The notes below the pieces were generated by a model. The model saw only the letters and a list, made by a program, of their open reading frames with translations. It made no database searches and had not been told where the DNA came from. From Lentilactobacillus sunkii DSM 19904 (lineage in GTDB: Bacteria > Bacillota > Bacilli > Lactobacillales > Lactobacillaceae), in NCBI RefSeq assembly GCF_001435575.1, contig NZ_AZEA01000021.1:1-40071 (forward strand): DNA of 40,071 bases, read 5' to 3'. The translations under genes and the position numbers were made by a program. Each line of letters begins with the position of its first letter. Position 1 is the first letter of the stretch. Below, piece after piece: positions 1 through 8,358 of the stretch.

Positions 1-20
1 GACATTGGTCACTTCATAAC

Positions 21-144
21 AGTGTGACGAGGGCTGGTTGACACGGTTTCTAAGGGTACTTTGACTGAAACCCCGGGTTTGGGTTTTAGTTAAAGTGCAC
101 TTAGAAGTTAGTGTCAGGCCCGTCGGAACACGTTTCGGCTATGT
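21..144 (+). repeat. Structured intergenic element, copy A
   Basis: First of five related elements in the window. It opens with AGTGTGACGAG (21-31) and closes with AACACGTTTCGGCTATGT (127-144). Nested stems are visible: TGACAC with GTGTCA, then TCTAAG with CTTAGA, then a 15-bp inner stem with two G-T wobbles around a CGGGTTT loop. A further hairpin (141-180, ATGTTGCCT with AGGTAACAT) overlaps the 3' box, so alternative folds are possible. TGTGAC (23-28) can also pair with GTCACA (190-195). It lies upstream of arcB, probably between arcB and the preceding gene. A TAA at 17-19 or the TGA at 25-27 inside the first box may be that gene's stop. It does not end in a T-tract. Confidence 0.7.
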
Positions 145-266
145 TGCCTAGATAGGGTCAATACCCAACAAAGGTAACATAGAAAAGCTGTCACATACCA
201 TTCAACTCTACAACCCCAGCCCAAGCACCGTTACCCAAATCAATATTCATCAAGGAGAATTCGATT

Positions 267-1298
267 ATGACAAAAGATTTCAGACAAAACGTATTTCAAG
301 GACGTAGTGTTTTAGCCGAAAAAGATTTCACTGCTGCCGAACTCGAATATTTGATCGACTTTGGTTTACATCTTAAGGCTTTGAAAAAAGCTGGTATTCC
401 TCATCGTTACCTCGAAGGCAAAAACATTGCCCTTCTCTTCGAAAAGTCATCAACTCGTACCCGTTCAGCATTTACAACGGCTTCAATCGATCTTGGTGCT
501 CATCCAGAGTACCTTGGCCAAAACGATATTCAATTAGGTAAGAAGGAATCAACTTCAGACACTGCCAAAGTTCTTGGCAGCATGTTCGATGGAATTGAAT
601 TCCGTGGATTCAAGCAGAGCGATGCTGAAATCCTTGCCCGAGACAGTGGTGTTCCTGTATGGAACGGCTTAACCGACGAATGGCACCCAACTCAAATGTT
701 GGCTGACTTCATGACTGTTAAGGAAAACTTTGGCAAGCTCCAAGGATTGACTTTGACATTCATGGGTGACGGCCGTAACAACGTTGCCAACTCATTGCTT
801 GTTACCGGTGCAATTCTGGGTGTTAACATTCACATTGTTTCACCTAAAGAATTGTTCCCAACTGACGAAATCCAAAACATTGCCAAAGGCTTCGCTGAGA
901 AGTCAGGCGCAAAGCTTGTGATTACCGATGACCTTGATGAAGGTATGAAGGGTTCAAACGTTGTTTATACCGATGTATGGGTATCAATGGGTGAAAGCAA
1001 CTGGGAAGAACGCGTTAAGTTGTTAACGCCATATCAAGTAAATATGGAAGCTTTGAAGAAGACCGGCACACCAGACGATCAATTAATCTTCATGCACTGC
1101 CTGCCAGCATTCCACAATACCGAAACCGAATACGGCAAGGATATTGAGAAGAAGTATGGCATTACTGAAATGGAAGTTACTGATGAAGTGTTCACCAGCA
1201 AGTATGCTCGTCAATTTGAGGAAGCAGAAAACAGAATGCATTCAATCAAGGCTATGATGGCTGCTACTCTGGGTAATCTCTTTATCCCTAGAGTGTAA
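267..1298 (+). CDS. arcB: Catabolic ornithine carbamoyltransferase
   Basis: Second enzyme of the arginine deiminase pathway: citrulline plus phosphate gives ornithine and carbamoyl phosphate, in the cytosol. The 343-residue protein has the usual length. It shows the carbamoyl-phosphate loop STRTR (62-66), HPTQ (140-143) and the ornithine-side motif HCLPAFH (277-283). AAGGAG (252-257) precedes the ATG. No convincing promoter is visible just upstream, so it is probably co-transcribed with a gene to the left (arcA is expected but not in the window). It is followed by a terminator-like hairpin and then arcC. The catabolic rather than anabolic role rests on the neighbouring arcC, arcD and arcT. 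The identification is secure. Confidence 0.97.
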   Translation: MTKDFRQNVFQGRSVLAEKDFTAAELEYLIDFGLHLKALKKAGIPHRYLEGKNIALLFEKSSTRTRSAFTTASIDLGAHPEYLGQNDIQLGKKESTSDTAKVLGSMFDGIEFRGFKQSDAEILARDSGVPVWNGLTDEWHPTQMLADFMTVKENFGKLQGLTLTFMGDGRNNVANSLLVTGAILGVNIHIVSPKELFPTDEIQNIAKGFAEKSGAKLVITDDLDEGMKGSNVVYTDVWVSMGESNWEERVKLLTPYQVNMEALKKTGTPDDQLIFMHCLPAFHNTETEYGKDIEKKYGITEMEVTDEVFTSKYARQFEEAENRMHSIKAMMAATLGNLFIPRV

Positions 1299-1356
1299 CG
1301 AAAGCCCAAACCACATTTCAGCCTAGTACCCACCTTGAAAAATAGCTTAACAATAC

Positions 1357-1405
1357 AAGGGACTGGCAACAAAACATTTGTTTTGTCCCAGTCCCTTATT
1401 ATTTT
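1357..1405 (+). terminator. Terminator/attenuator between arcB and arcC
   Basis: Stem GGGACTGG with CCAGTCCC encloses a second stem ACAAAAC/GTTTTGT, and ends in TTATTATTTT. It sits 60 nt after the arcB stop and only ~20 nt before the arcC start. It is probably partly read through, lowering arcC and arcD relative to arcB, or it is an RNA-stabilising hairpin. Confidence 0.7.
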
Positions 1406-1426
1406 CAAAGACGGAGGAGAATTATT

Positions 1427-2389
1427 ATGGGACGTAAAGTCGTAGTAGCCCTAGGTGGTAACGCCATCCTGTCAAAGGATGCATCTGCAGCCGCACAGCA
1501 GCAAGCATTGCGAGATACTGCGGAGCACCTGGTTAAATTTATTGAAAATGGTGACCAGCTGATCATTTCTCATGGAAATGGCCCTCAAGTTGGAAACCTG
1601 TTATTACAGCAGGCATCAGGAAGTACCAGTGATAACCCTGAAATGCCTCTTGATTCTTGTGTGGCCATGACCCAGGGAAGTATTGGTTACTGGATGCAAA
1701 ACGCGATGGATCAGGTAATCAGTGAAAAGGGACTGGATAAGACGGTTGCGACCGTTGTTACCCAGGTTGAAGTGAGTGCCGATGATCCGGCATTTGCCAA
1801 CCCAACTAAGCCAATCGGTCCGTTCATGAGTAAAGAAGACGCTGATTTGGCCAAGAAACAGAATCCGAGTTTCAGCTTTGTTGAAGATGCCGGCCGTGGC
1901 TATCGCCGGGTTGTTCCTTCACCAAAACCGATTGGTGTTGTTGAAACCAAGGCGGTTAATGCGTTGGTTGAAGCCGGAATCGTGCCAATCTCTGTTGGTG
2001 GCGGTGGTGTGCCGGTTGTTACGGAAGGCCACCGACTTTCCGGCAAAGAAGCCGTTATCGATAAAGACTTCGCCAGTGAGAAGTTAGCGGAATTAGTTGG
2101 TGCAGATGCTTTGATTATTCTGACGGCTGTTCCAAATATCTTTGTGAACTTCAACAAGCCTGATCAAAAGAAGCTTGAGAAAGTTTCAGTTGCCGACCTC
2201 CATCAATACATTGGTGAGAAGCAATTTGCACCAGGAAGCATGCTGCCGAAAGTTGAAGCGGCAATTGATTTTGTAGAAGCAACCGGCAACGAAGCTGTGG
2301 TTACAGCTTTGGACAATATTGAGGGATTTATCAATGATGGATCGGGAACGATTATCGTTCCAAATAAGAATCGATCCACCATCGCCTGA
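1427..2389 (+). CDS. arcC: Carbamate kinase
   Basis: Final, energy-yielding step of the arginine deiminase pathway: carbamoyl phosphate plus ADP gives ATP, CO2 and ammonia. At 320 residues it has the family length. Seen motifs are the N-terminal nucleotide loop GGNA (10-13), SHGNGPQVGN (48-57), a glycine-rich GGGGVPV near 190, and an IDKDF segment near 213 typical of the amino-acid-kinase fold. The ribosome binding site GGAGGAG (1413-1419) is strong. It sits between arcB and arcD in the same direction. The upstream hairpin may tune its level. Confidence 0.97.
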   Translation: MGRKVVVALGGNAILSKDASAAAQQQALRDTAEHLVKFIENGDQLIISHGNGPQVGNLLLQQASGSTSDNPEMPLDSCVAMTQGSIGYWMQNAMDQVISEKGLDKTVATVVTQVEVSADDPAFANPTKPIGPFMSKEDADLAKKQNPSFSFVEDAGRGYRRVVPSPKPIGVVETKAVNALVEAGIVPISVGGGGVPVVTEGHRLSGKEAVIDKDFASEKLAELVGADALIILTAVPNIFVNFNKPDQKKLEKVSVADLHQYIGEKQFAPGSMLPKVEAAIDFVEATGNEAVVTALDNIEGFINDGSGTIIVPNKNRSTIA

Positions 2390-2453
2390 TTTATGTTAGA
2401 TTCTGCAATGAATTTATACGTATTAAATATTCTTATTCGAGGGAGTGAGCTAA

Positions 2454-3881
2454 ATGAAAGAGCGCGATGGTAAATTAGGGCTGCTCGAACTGGTCGGTTT
2501 GGTTGTTGGATCAATCGTCGGTGGTGGGGTATTTAACCTCATGCACGATATGGCCGTTGGGGCCGGAGCCGGAGCCATTATCATTGGCTGGGTAATTACA
2601 GCTGTTGGGATGGTCATGTTGGCTTTGACATTCCAGAACTTAACGATGAAGCGTCCGGATCTGGATGCCGGTGTTTACAGTTATGCCGAAGCTGGTTTTG
2701 GTAAATACATGGGCTTTAACTCCGCATGGGGTTACTGGCTGTCCGCATGGCTTGGAAACGTTGGGTATGCGACACTGTTAATGAGTGCCGTTGCCTACTT
2801 CCTGCCGGTCTTCGGTGATGGCCAAAACATTTGGTCAATCATTGCTGCATCGTTTATTTTATGGGCCTGCCATTTTATGATTTTACGAGGGATTGAATCA
2901 GCTTCATTTGTGAATACCATTATTACAATTGCAAAATTGATTCCAATCTTCCTGTTCATTGTTATTGTCTTATTCGCATTCAAGATGAATATGTTCACCA
3001 GTGATTTCTGGTACACACCAAGCGGCAAGTTCGAATTTGGCAGTGTCATGGCACAAGCCAAGAGTACGATGCTGGTAACCGTTTGGGTATTTATCGGAAT
3101 CGAAGGAGCCGTTGTCTTTTCCGGACGGGCACGCAAGCGTTCAGATGTTGGTAAAGCAACTGTTCTTGGAATTATTACCGTTATTTTGATTTATATGTTG
3201 ATCACACTGTTGTCATTTGGTGTTATGAGCCGAGCTGGCCTTTCACACTTGACTCAACCAGCGATGGCTGAATTGCTTCAAAGCTTGGTTGGTAAGTGGG
3301 GCGCCATGGTTGTTAACGGCGGGTTGATTATCTCCGTTGTTGGTGCCTGGTTGTCATGGACCATGTTTGCCGGTCAATTGCCATATGAGGCTGCAAAGGA
3401 AGGATCGTTCCCTAAGATCTTTGCCAAGGAGAACAAAAATGGCGCACCGATTACCTCATTGACTGTAACCAACATCTGTGTTGAAATCTTCATGTTCTCA
3501 TACTTGATTACAGCTTCTGCCTATAACTTCTTCTACTCGATTGCCAGTGCTGCGATTTTAATTCCATATGCATTTTCTGCATTCTATCAATTGAAATACT
3601 CAGTAAACGACGATCACGGTAAGGGGAGAATGGGAAACATTATTGTTGGGGTTATCTCCAGTATTTATGCATGCTGGCTGTTGTTCGCAGCCGGTACCAA
3701 CTTCCTGCTCTTGATGTCATTATTGTTTGCTGCAGGAATTCCGGTATTCTGGATACTTCAGAAGAAGGATAACCACGCCAAGAAAGTCTTTGGACCAATT
3801 GAAATGACTTTGGCAATCTTCATTGTCATTGCCGCCATTTACACGATTTACGGTCTGATTGTAGGCAAAGTGACATTCTAA
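2454..3881 (+). CDS. arcD: Arginine/ornithine antiporter, APC superfamily
   Basis: Membrane antiporter of the basic amino acid/polyamine (APA) branch of the APC superfamily. It imports arginine and exports ornithine, feeding the pathway encoded beside it. At 475 residues it has about 12-13 hydrophobic segments. The first, ELVGLVVGSIVGGGVF, carries the glycine-rich substrate-binding loop of APC carriers. GAGGGAG (2439-2445) lies 8 nt before the ATG. The gap after arcC is 64 nt with no terminator, so the two genes are probably one transcript. A strong terminator follows the gene. Substrate specificity is inferred mainly from context. Confidence 0.93.
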   Translation: MKERDGKLGLLELVGLVVGSIVGGGVFNLMHDMAVGAGAGAIIIGWVITAVGMVMLALTFQNLTMKRPDLDAGVYSYAEAGFGKYMGFNSAWGYWLSAWLGNVGYATLLMSAVAYFLPVFGDGQNIWSIIAASFILWACHFMILRGIESASFVNTIITIAKLIPIFLFIVIVLFAFKMNMFTSDFWYTPSGKFEFGSVMAQAKSTMLVTVWVFIGIEGAVVFSGRARKRSDVGKATVLGIITVILIYMLITLLSFGVMSRAGLSHLTQPAMAELLQSLVGKWGAMVVNGGLIISVVGAWLSWTMFAGQLPYEAAKEGSFPKIFAKENKNGAPITSLTVTNICVEIFMFSYLITASAYNFFYSIASAAILIPYAFSAFYQLKYSVNDDHGKGRMGNIIVGVISSIYACWLLFAAGTNFLLLMSLLFAAGIPVFWILQKKDNHAKKVFGPIEMTLAIFIVIAAIYTIYGLIVGKVTF

Positions 3882-3901
3882 AACTTGATTTCAAATATGA
3901 A

Positions 3902-3947
3902 AATCACCTAAAGCAAAAGTAACAATTTTGCTTTGGGTGATTTTTTT
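3902..3947 (+). terminator. Rho-independent terminator after arcD
   Basis: Stem AATCACC...AAGCAAA pairs with TTTGCTT...GGGTGATT, followed by seven Ts. It closes the arcB-arcC-arcD transcript. Confidence 0.9.
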
Positions 3948-4006
3948 GATCAACCGCAAAACTTGCGTTTATCACTGGTATCACCCACAGAATGGCCGAT
4001 AACCGT

Positions 4007-4012
4007 TATAAT
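4007..4012 (+). promoter_or_regulatory. -10 box upstream of arcT
   Basis: TATAAT lies 56 nt before the arcT start and after the arcD terminator, so arcT probably has its own promoter. No good -35 hexamer is seen at 16-18 nt, which is compatible with activator dependence but does not prove it. Confidence 0.45.
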
Positions 4013-4067
4013 GATTCCATGAAGCTCAACCGGAATTATCTTAGTTTAGCGAAAGGCGGTAAAAGTG

Positions 4068-5186
4068 ATGAAGATTGCAGGATTTGGGGTTGAAGAATGG
4101 CTAAATGTTTGGGAGAAAAAAGCGACGTATGATATTGCACAAAGTACCATTTCTTCTATGACGATGCAGGAAGTTCTTGATTTGGATGGCGAAAGTGGCC
4201 AGACCTTTTATGACTTATTGAATAAACAAAAAATGAATTATGGCTGGATTGAAGGCTCACCTGAGTTTAAAAGCGAGGTTTCAAAACTCTATCAAAATAT
4301 CAGTCCGGACAACATTTTACAAACTAATGGGGCCACTGGTGCTAATCACTTGGCCTTATACTCATTGGTGGAACCGGGAGATCATGTCATCTCCGAGTAT
4401 CCATCCTATCAACAGTTATACGATATTCCCAAGTCACTGGGTGCCGATGTTGATTACTGGCACATTTATGAAGAAGATGGCTGGTATCCGGATATTGAAG
4501 AATTAAAGCAATTAATCCGGCCAGACACGAAACTCATTTGCCTGAATAATGCCAACAATCCAACAGGGACCATTCTTGATCACGACTTCCTGCAACAAGT
4601 TGTGGATTTGGCGAAATCTGTTGGTGCGTATGTATTGGTTGATGAAGTATATTTGCCGCTGGACGACCCATCCAAATTCACTTCGATTGTTGACCTCTAT
4701 GATAAAGGGATTGCGACAAATTCTTTATCCAAAACCTATTCAGTTCCTGGAATCCGGGTTGGCTGGACGGCAACGAACAGTGAATTGGCTGATCTGTTTA
4801 GAAAGTATCGGGATTACACTATGATCTGCTGTGGCGTATTCAACGATATGTTGGCAACTTACGTTCTTCGAAACAGGGACAAAGTTTTGCAAAGAAATCG
4901 AAAATTGGTTCTAAATAATTTGAAAATCTACAGTGACTGGATTGACTCTGAACCCCGTGCCAGCGTAATCATGCCCCAAGCAGTTTCAACATCATTTCCC
5001 AAACTAGACGTTCCTGAAGACATCGAAGAATTTTGCATCCGTCTGTTGAAAGAAGAAGGTGTATTGCTGGTCCCAGGCAATCGATTTGATATGCCCGGAC
5101 ACGTAAGACTCGGATACTGTGCTCAAGAAGATACTTTGAGAAAGGGGCTTAAGAGGCTGTCCAAGTTTATGCGGCAATATGACTAA
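4068..5186 (+). CDS. arcT: PLP-dependent aminotransferase ArcT
   Basis: Fold-type I (class I/II) aminotransferase. A member usually called ArcT accompanies arc genes in lactobacilli and streptococci; its substrate there is not well established. Seen motifs are NNANNPTGT near 159, LVDEVY near 188-193, and SLSKTYSVPGIRVGW with the PLP-binding lysine at about residue 222. The ATG at 4068 is preferred over the GTG at 4065 because AAAGGCGG (4052-4059) then sits 8 nt upstream. With 372 residues it is full length. It is separated from arcD by a terminator and has its own -10 box. arcR follows after ~107 nt. Confidence 0.9.
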   Translation: MKIAGFGVEEWLNVWEKKATYDIAQSTISSMTMQEVLDLDGESGQTFYDLLNKQKMNYGWIEGSPEFKSEVSKLYQNISPDNILQTNGATGANHLALYSLVEPGDHVISEYPSYQQLYDIPKSLGADVDYWHIYEEDGWYPDIEELKQLIRPDTKLICLNNANNPTGTILDHDFLQQVVDLAKSVGAYVLVDEVYLPLDDPSKFTSIVDLYDKGIATNSLSKTYSVPGIRVGWTATNSELADLFRKYRDYTMICCGVFNDMLATYVLRNRDKVLQRNRKLVLNNLKIYSDWIDSEPRASVIMPQAVSTSFPKLDVPEDIEEFCIRLLKEEGVLLVPGNRFDMPGHVRLGYCAQEDTLRKGLKRLSKFMRQYD

Positions 5187-5223
5187 CATCTGCGTTGGTT
5201 CATTCCGTCTCAGATTGGTTTAA

Positions 5224-5249
5224 TGTACAATTGTCTAATTTGAGGTACA
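5224..5249 (+). promoter_or_regulatory. Possible operator in the arcR promoter region
   Basis: TGTAC (5224-5228) and its reverse complement GTACA (5245-5249) lie 21 bp apart, two helical turns, around a possible -35 (TTGTCT, 5231-5236). The spacing suits a dimeric regulator, possibly ArcR itself. The half-sites are short, so this is only a candidate. Confidence 0.3.
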
Positions 5250-5268
5250 CTTTTAATGGAGATTAATT

Positions 5269-5282
5269 TGTAACCGCTTTTG
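5269..5282 (+). promoter_or_regulatory. Degenerate cre-like site before arcR
   Basis: TGTAACCGCTTTTG matches most of the CcpA operator consensus (TGWAANCGNTNNCW) but lacks its final C. It overlaps the ribosome binding site region of arcR. Carbon repression of arc genes is known in lactic acid bacteria; whether this site acts is inference. Confidence 0.3.
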
Positions 5283-5293
5283 GGAGTGTACTA

Positions 5294-5995
5294 ATGATTA
5301 TAAAAAATAAAAGTGACTATGATGACTATGCTAAGCTAATGCGTCGGCATCCGGAATTTAGTCCATTAGATGATAAATATATTCGGCAGCTGCTTGATGA
5401 AATGAAAGTCAAGCAGTATCACCGCGGCCAAATCTTGTTCGATCAAGGAGATACCCGTGATAAATTCTATTTTCTGATAGAAGGGGTCGCCAAATCGTTT
5501 CATTGGGATAAGAACGGTGATGAACAGCTGTATCTATACATTCGCCCAAACAAGGGATTCCCATACATTGGATTATTTGAAGATGATAGATATGCGTATA
5601 CTGTGCAAACCATGACCGATGTGAAGATTGCTGAATTTTCAATGCCGATTTATGAACAGGTATTGCGTGAAAACCCTGAACTGATGGTGAATGCTGTCAA
5701 AGAGATGAGCCAAATTATCAATACTTCTGAAACTCAGCTCCAGCGCATGGTGACAACGAGCGCAAGGTGCCGGGTTGCCAACGCAATCTTATTTATTGGC
5801 CAACAGATTGGTGACCTGCAGGAAGACGATACCATTTTGATTCCGTATCCGATTACGATTGTCGAACTTTCAAAAGTCAGTGGTACGACACGGGAAACCA
5901 CGAGTCAAATGGTTCAAAAACTGGTGTCTGAGAATAAAATTCAGTACAATCGAAAATATTTTAAAATTTTAGAATTGGATGAAGATTCATATTGA
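5294..5995 (+). CDS. arcR: Crp/Fnr-family regulator, probable ArcR
   Basis: A 233-residue transcription factor with an N-terminal cyclic-nucleotide-binding-like beta-barrel (about residues 30-140; RGQILFDQGD and FYFLIEGVAKSF are typical strands). A C-terminal Crp-type helix-turn-helix (about 175-225) contains the recognition-helix segment SGTTRETTSQMVQKL. ArcR proteins of this family activate arc operons in related bacteria, and its place directly after arcT supports that role. GGGAGTG (5282-5288) precedes the ATG. I see no cysteine cluster for an Fnr-type iron-sulfur centre. It is followed by a hairpin shared with the convergent permease gene. Confidence 0.88.
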   Translation: MIIKNKSDYDDYAKLMRRHPEFSPLDDKYIRQLLDEMKVKQYHRGQILFDQGDTRDKFYFLIEGVAKSFHWDKNGDEQLYLYIRPNKGFPYIGLFEDDRYAYTVQTMTDVKIAEFSMPIYEQVLRENPELMVNAVKEMSQIINTSETQLQRMVTTSARCRVANAILFIGQQIGDLQEDDTILIPYPITIVELSKVSGTTRETTSQMVQKLVSENKIQYNRKYFKILELDEDSY

Positions 5996-6013
5996 TATCC
6001 ATTTTTAGAAACG

Positions 6014-6049
6014 AAGAAGGCACGGCTCTGATTGGAGTCGTGCCTTCTT
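6014..6049. terminator. Shared terminator hairpin, arcR / permease
   Basis: Perfect 11-bp stem AAGAAGGCACG with CGTGCCTTCTT between two convergent genes. The T-run is weak on both sides, so termination efficiency is uncertain. Confidence 0.6.
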
Positions 6050-6060
6050 AATACATATTG

Positions 6061-6840
6061 TTAAAAATAAGCTGTTACAAACAAATATGCGGCCAATCCA
6101 AACGCCGCTAACGAAATCAAAATTCGCAGCAGATGGATGTTTGAATGGCGAACAATGATGGGGCCGGTGTAGCCACCAATCAGCAGGCCAAACCCAAGTG
6201 GGATAACCAAAATCCAGTCAATGTGTGACTTGAAGATGAAAATCACCGTTGCAATCAGGTTACCGGCAAAGGCAATCACATTCTTCATTGCGTTGACCAC
6301 AGTGAATTGATCATCTGTAATGACCGATAAGATTGCCAAGAAAATGACCCCACCGGCTGCGCCGAAATAACCGGTGTAGGCGCCGACCAAAACGATTCCG
6401 GTTAAGCTGATCAGCGAAACCCAGAAATGTTTTGAAGGAGTTTCGTGCGCCTGCTTGAGTTTGGAAGTGGACACGTCCTTTTTTCGGCCGGACATGAAAA
6501 GCAAAATGCCGGCAAACAGGATGAAGAAGGGCACGACTTTTTCAAACGAAGAAGCAGGAGCTATCAGCAACAGGACACTACCACCGATACTTCCAATTAG
6601 TGACAAAACAACATATAGTGTTAACTTTTTCCAATGGCCGCGAAGCTCTTTCATCGAAGAAGCAGTTGCACCGATTCCGGAAAAGATGAGGGCGGTGGTG
6701 TTGGTCACATTTGCGATAACCGGTGGCAGTCCGACCGCCAGCAGGGCTGGATATGACACAAGGGAAGCCAGTCCGGCCACAGAGGCGAGTAACCCTGCCG
6801 CAAAGCCAGCTATTATTAAGAAGATAAATGTCAGAAGCAT
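6061..6840 (-). CDS. TauE/SafE (TSUP) family membrane permease
   Basis: A 259-residue membrane protein with about eight hydrophobic segments in two halves. The start of the first half (GFAAGLLASVAGLASLVSYPALL) and the matching loop in the second (GYFGAAGGVIFLAIL) are the repeated signature of the TauE/SafE sulfite-exporter-like family. Members move small sulfur-containing or organic anions across the membrane; the substrate here cannot be told from sequence. GAGGT lies 11 nt upstream of the ATG. It is a monocistronic gene convergent with arcR and divergent from the HAD phosphatase gene. Confidence 0.85.
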   Translation of the reverse strand: MLLTFIFLIIAGFAAGLLASVAGLASLVSYPALLAVGLPPVIANVTNTTALIFSGIGATASSMKELRGHWKKLTLYVVLSLIGSIGGSVLLLIAPASSFEKVVPFFILFAGILLFMSGRKKDVSTSKLKQAHETPSKHFWVSLISLTGIVLVGAYTGYFGAAGGVIFLAILSVITDDQFTVVNAMKNVIAFAGNLIATVIFIFKSHIDWILVIPLGFGLLIGGYTGPIIVRHSNIHLLRILISLAAFGLAAYLFVTAYF

Positions 6841-6999
6841 GAGCCAAGCTGACCTCTTTTCAATTTTTGATACTTCTAATATACTACATTTTTCAGTAAA
6901 AAAAACGCCCCCATCAACTCCCGTTTCAAAAGACTTGATTTATCCCCTCGCACCCTTGATAATAGTTAATTATTAATGCGAAACGAAAGCAGGTAACCC

Positions 7000-7656
7000 A
7001 TGACACATTTATTCTTTGACTTTGACGGTACCATTGCCGATTCAGAAGAAGGAATCGTTCGATCTCTTAAATACGCAGTGGCTAAAATGAAGCTTCCCGA
7101 GCTGACCCATGACCAGTATCTCAAGTTTATCGGTCCCGCACTGATTAATAGTTTGGAAAAATTCTATCCCCAGTTATCACAGGGCGATCGAATGACAACT
7201 TTAAAATATTATCACGACTATTACAAACGGGAAGGGATGTTCCAGCTTGACTTATATCCCGGCATTGTAAGTGAATTACAGCTTCTCAATGATCAGGGCT
7301 ATGATGTCAATATTGCGTCGGCCAAACCGGAAGATCTCATTCATGACATTACTGACCAATTCCAAATTACTCAGTATTTTAATGGCAGATACGGTGCCAG
7401 CAGCGACGAGGGCACCCGGCATACCAAGACTGCGGTACTGAAGTATGCTCTGGAAGAAGCAAAAGCTGATCATGCCGACAGTATCATGATTGGTGACCGG
7501 GACAACGATATGCTTGGAGGCTACAATAACCACGTCAAGACTCTAGGTGTGACTTACGGATTTGGTGATGTGCCGGAATTGTTGGGTGCTCATGCGAATG
7601 TGTTGGTTGATAAGCCTGATGAGATTCAGGACGGGGTTCGGAAGATAATTGGGTAA
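7000..7656 (+). CDS. HAD hydrolase, phosphoglycolate-phosphatase-like
   Basis: A 218-residue HAD-superfamily phosphatase with a helical cap inserted after motif I (subclass I). Motif I is DFDGT (7-11) with nucleophile Asp7, motif II falls near NIASAKP (about 105), and motif IV is IGDRDND near 165. The layout fits the Gph/PGP group, which dephosphorylates phosphoglycolate or other small phosphates; the true substrate is unknown. The ribosome binding site (AGCAGG, 6988-6993) is weak. Element copy C starts 8 nt after the stop and a terminator follows. Confidence 0.88.
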   Translation: MTHLFFDFDGTIADSEEGIVRSLKYAVAKMKLPELTHDQYLKFIGPALINSLEKFYPQLSQGDRMTTLKYYHDYYKREGMFQLDLYPGIVSELQLLNDQGYDVNIASAKPEDLIHDITDQFQITQYFNGRYGASSDEGTRHTKTAVLKYALEEAKADHADSIMIGDRDNDMLGGYNNHVKTLGVTYGFGDVPELLGAHANVLVDKPDEIQDGVRKIIG

Positions 7657-7664
7657 TGGAAAAA

Positions 7665-7791
7665 GAGTGGGACGAGAGGCAATTTGACCTCTGAATTTAA
7701 GAGAATCAAGCGATTATTCCTGGCCTTGGAAGGATTGCTTGGCTTTCTTAAATTAATAGGGTCAGCCGATTGTTCCACGTTTTAACTTGGT
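7665..7791 (+). repeat. Structured intergenic element, copy C
   Basis: Opens with AGAGTGGGACGAG and ends with TTCCACGTTTTAACTTGGT, the most diverged 3' box of the five. Nested stems are TGACC with GGTCA, then AATTTAAGA with TCTTAAATT (9 bp, perfect), then a long wobble-rich hairpin. It starts 8 nt after the stop of the HAD gene, on the same strand. Confidence 0.65.
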
Positions 7792-7813
7792 ATTAGTGGT
7801 GAATTAACGTAAC

Positions 7814-7855
7814 GGATCGAGACAGAAGTTTTGCTTTTGTCTTGGTCCGTTTTTT
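7814..7855 (+). terminator. Rho-independent terminator after the HAD gene
   Basis: GGATCGAGACAGAAG pairs with CTTTTGTCTTGGTCC (mostly Watson-Crick with wobbles) around a short loop and runs into GTTTTTTG. It lies beyond element C, so C is transcribed as 3' untranslated RNA. Confidence 0.85.
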
Positions 7856-7890
7856 GTTGGTGGTTGATTATTTTTTTGCCTTTTTCTTTT

Positions 7891-8019
7891 ACATAGTGGA
7901 AACGTGCTCGCCAAGCCAGCTTTCTCCGCTTAGTCCAATAACGGACTTCAACGCAAGACCAGCGTTAAAGTCCGTTATTAAACTAATGCTCAAAAGCTAA
8001 ACGGCTTGGCTCGCACTCT
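7891..8019 (-). repeat. Structured intergenic element, copy D
   Basis: Read on the minus strand it begins AGAGTGCGAGCCAAGCC and ends GAGCACGTTTCCACTATGT. Stems, outside in, are GCCAAGCC/GGCTTGGC, AGCTT/AAGCT, TTAGT/ACTAA and an inner hairpin AATAACGGACTT...AACGC pairing with GCGTT...AAGTCCGTTATT. The first box overlaps the stop codon TAG (8020-8018) of the DsrE gene. Compared with copy E the stems carry compensatory changes. Confidence 0.75.
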
Positions 8020-8356
8020 ATGCCTTTACATACGCAAATCCCTGCTCCTGCAGTGACACCAAGTCCGCCACTCCTGCCGACACAATTTCGACGTTTTCCG
8101 GCAGTTGGGTTTCCTTGATTTGGTGGCTGTACATTGAATTGTTGCAGGCGTGAAATCTGACGCCCTCTCTGCTGAACTGTTCCACCGCGTTTCTCAAGCG
8201 TTCGTCCAAATATCCGGTAATTGCATCACCATTTACCAACACGACAATATGATATTCTTCCTTATTTGTACGTCCGTAATCCAACAGATTGGTGACGTTA
8301 CTCAACGTGTGATCCCATTTCTCCGGTTCATCAATGTGAAAAACAACCTTGTGCAT
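8018..8356 (-). CDS. DsrE/DsrF-like family protein
   Basis: A 112-residue cytosolic protein of the DsrE-like fold: beta strand VVFHIDEP, a helix, strand IVVLVNGDAI near 45, and a conserved FHACNNSMY segment with the family's single cysteine near residue 80. DsrE-type proteins carry sulfur or act as small redox adaptors; no function is assigned here. GGAGGAATAACG precedes the ATG, and the start is 2 nt after the stop of the DUF2252 gene, so the two are translationally coupled. The stop codon is embedded in element D. Confidence 0.82.
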   Translation of the reverse strand: MHKVVFHIDEPEKWDHTLSNVTNLLDYGRTNKEEYHIVVLVNGDAITGYLDERLRNAVEQFSREGVRFHACNNSMYSHQIKETQLPENVEIVSAGVADLVSLQEQGFAYVKA

Positions 8357-8358
8357 CG

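Larger units (their letters stand above)
7657..8017. other. 361-base intergenic region between convergent genes
   Basis: It holds element copy C (+), the HAD-gene terminator, a short T-rich stretch and element copy D (-). I see no coding potential here. Confidence 0.8.

Noticed and set aside
38-66. TTGACA-like -35 box within element A as an arcB promoter
   Set aside because: There is no -10 at a fitting distance, and the bases belong to a conserved stem (TGACAC/GTGTCA).
1900-2514. Minus-strand frames opposite arcC
   Set aside because: They overlap a well-supported arcC in full and lack ribosome binding sites.
6455-6976. A 173-codon plus-strand frame opposite the TauE/SafE permease gene
   Set aside because: Antisense shadow of a clear membrane protein gene; its composition is that of a complemented hydrophobic protein and it has no start signals.
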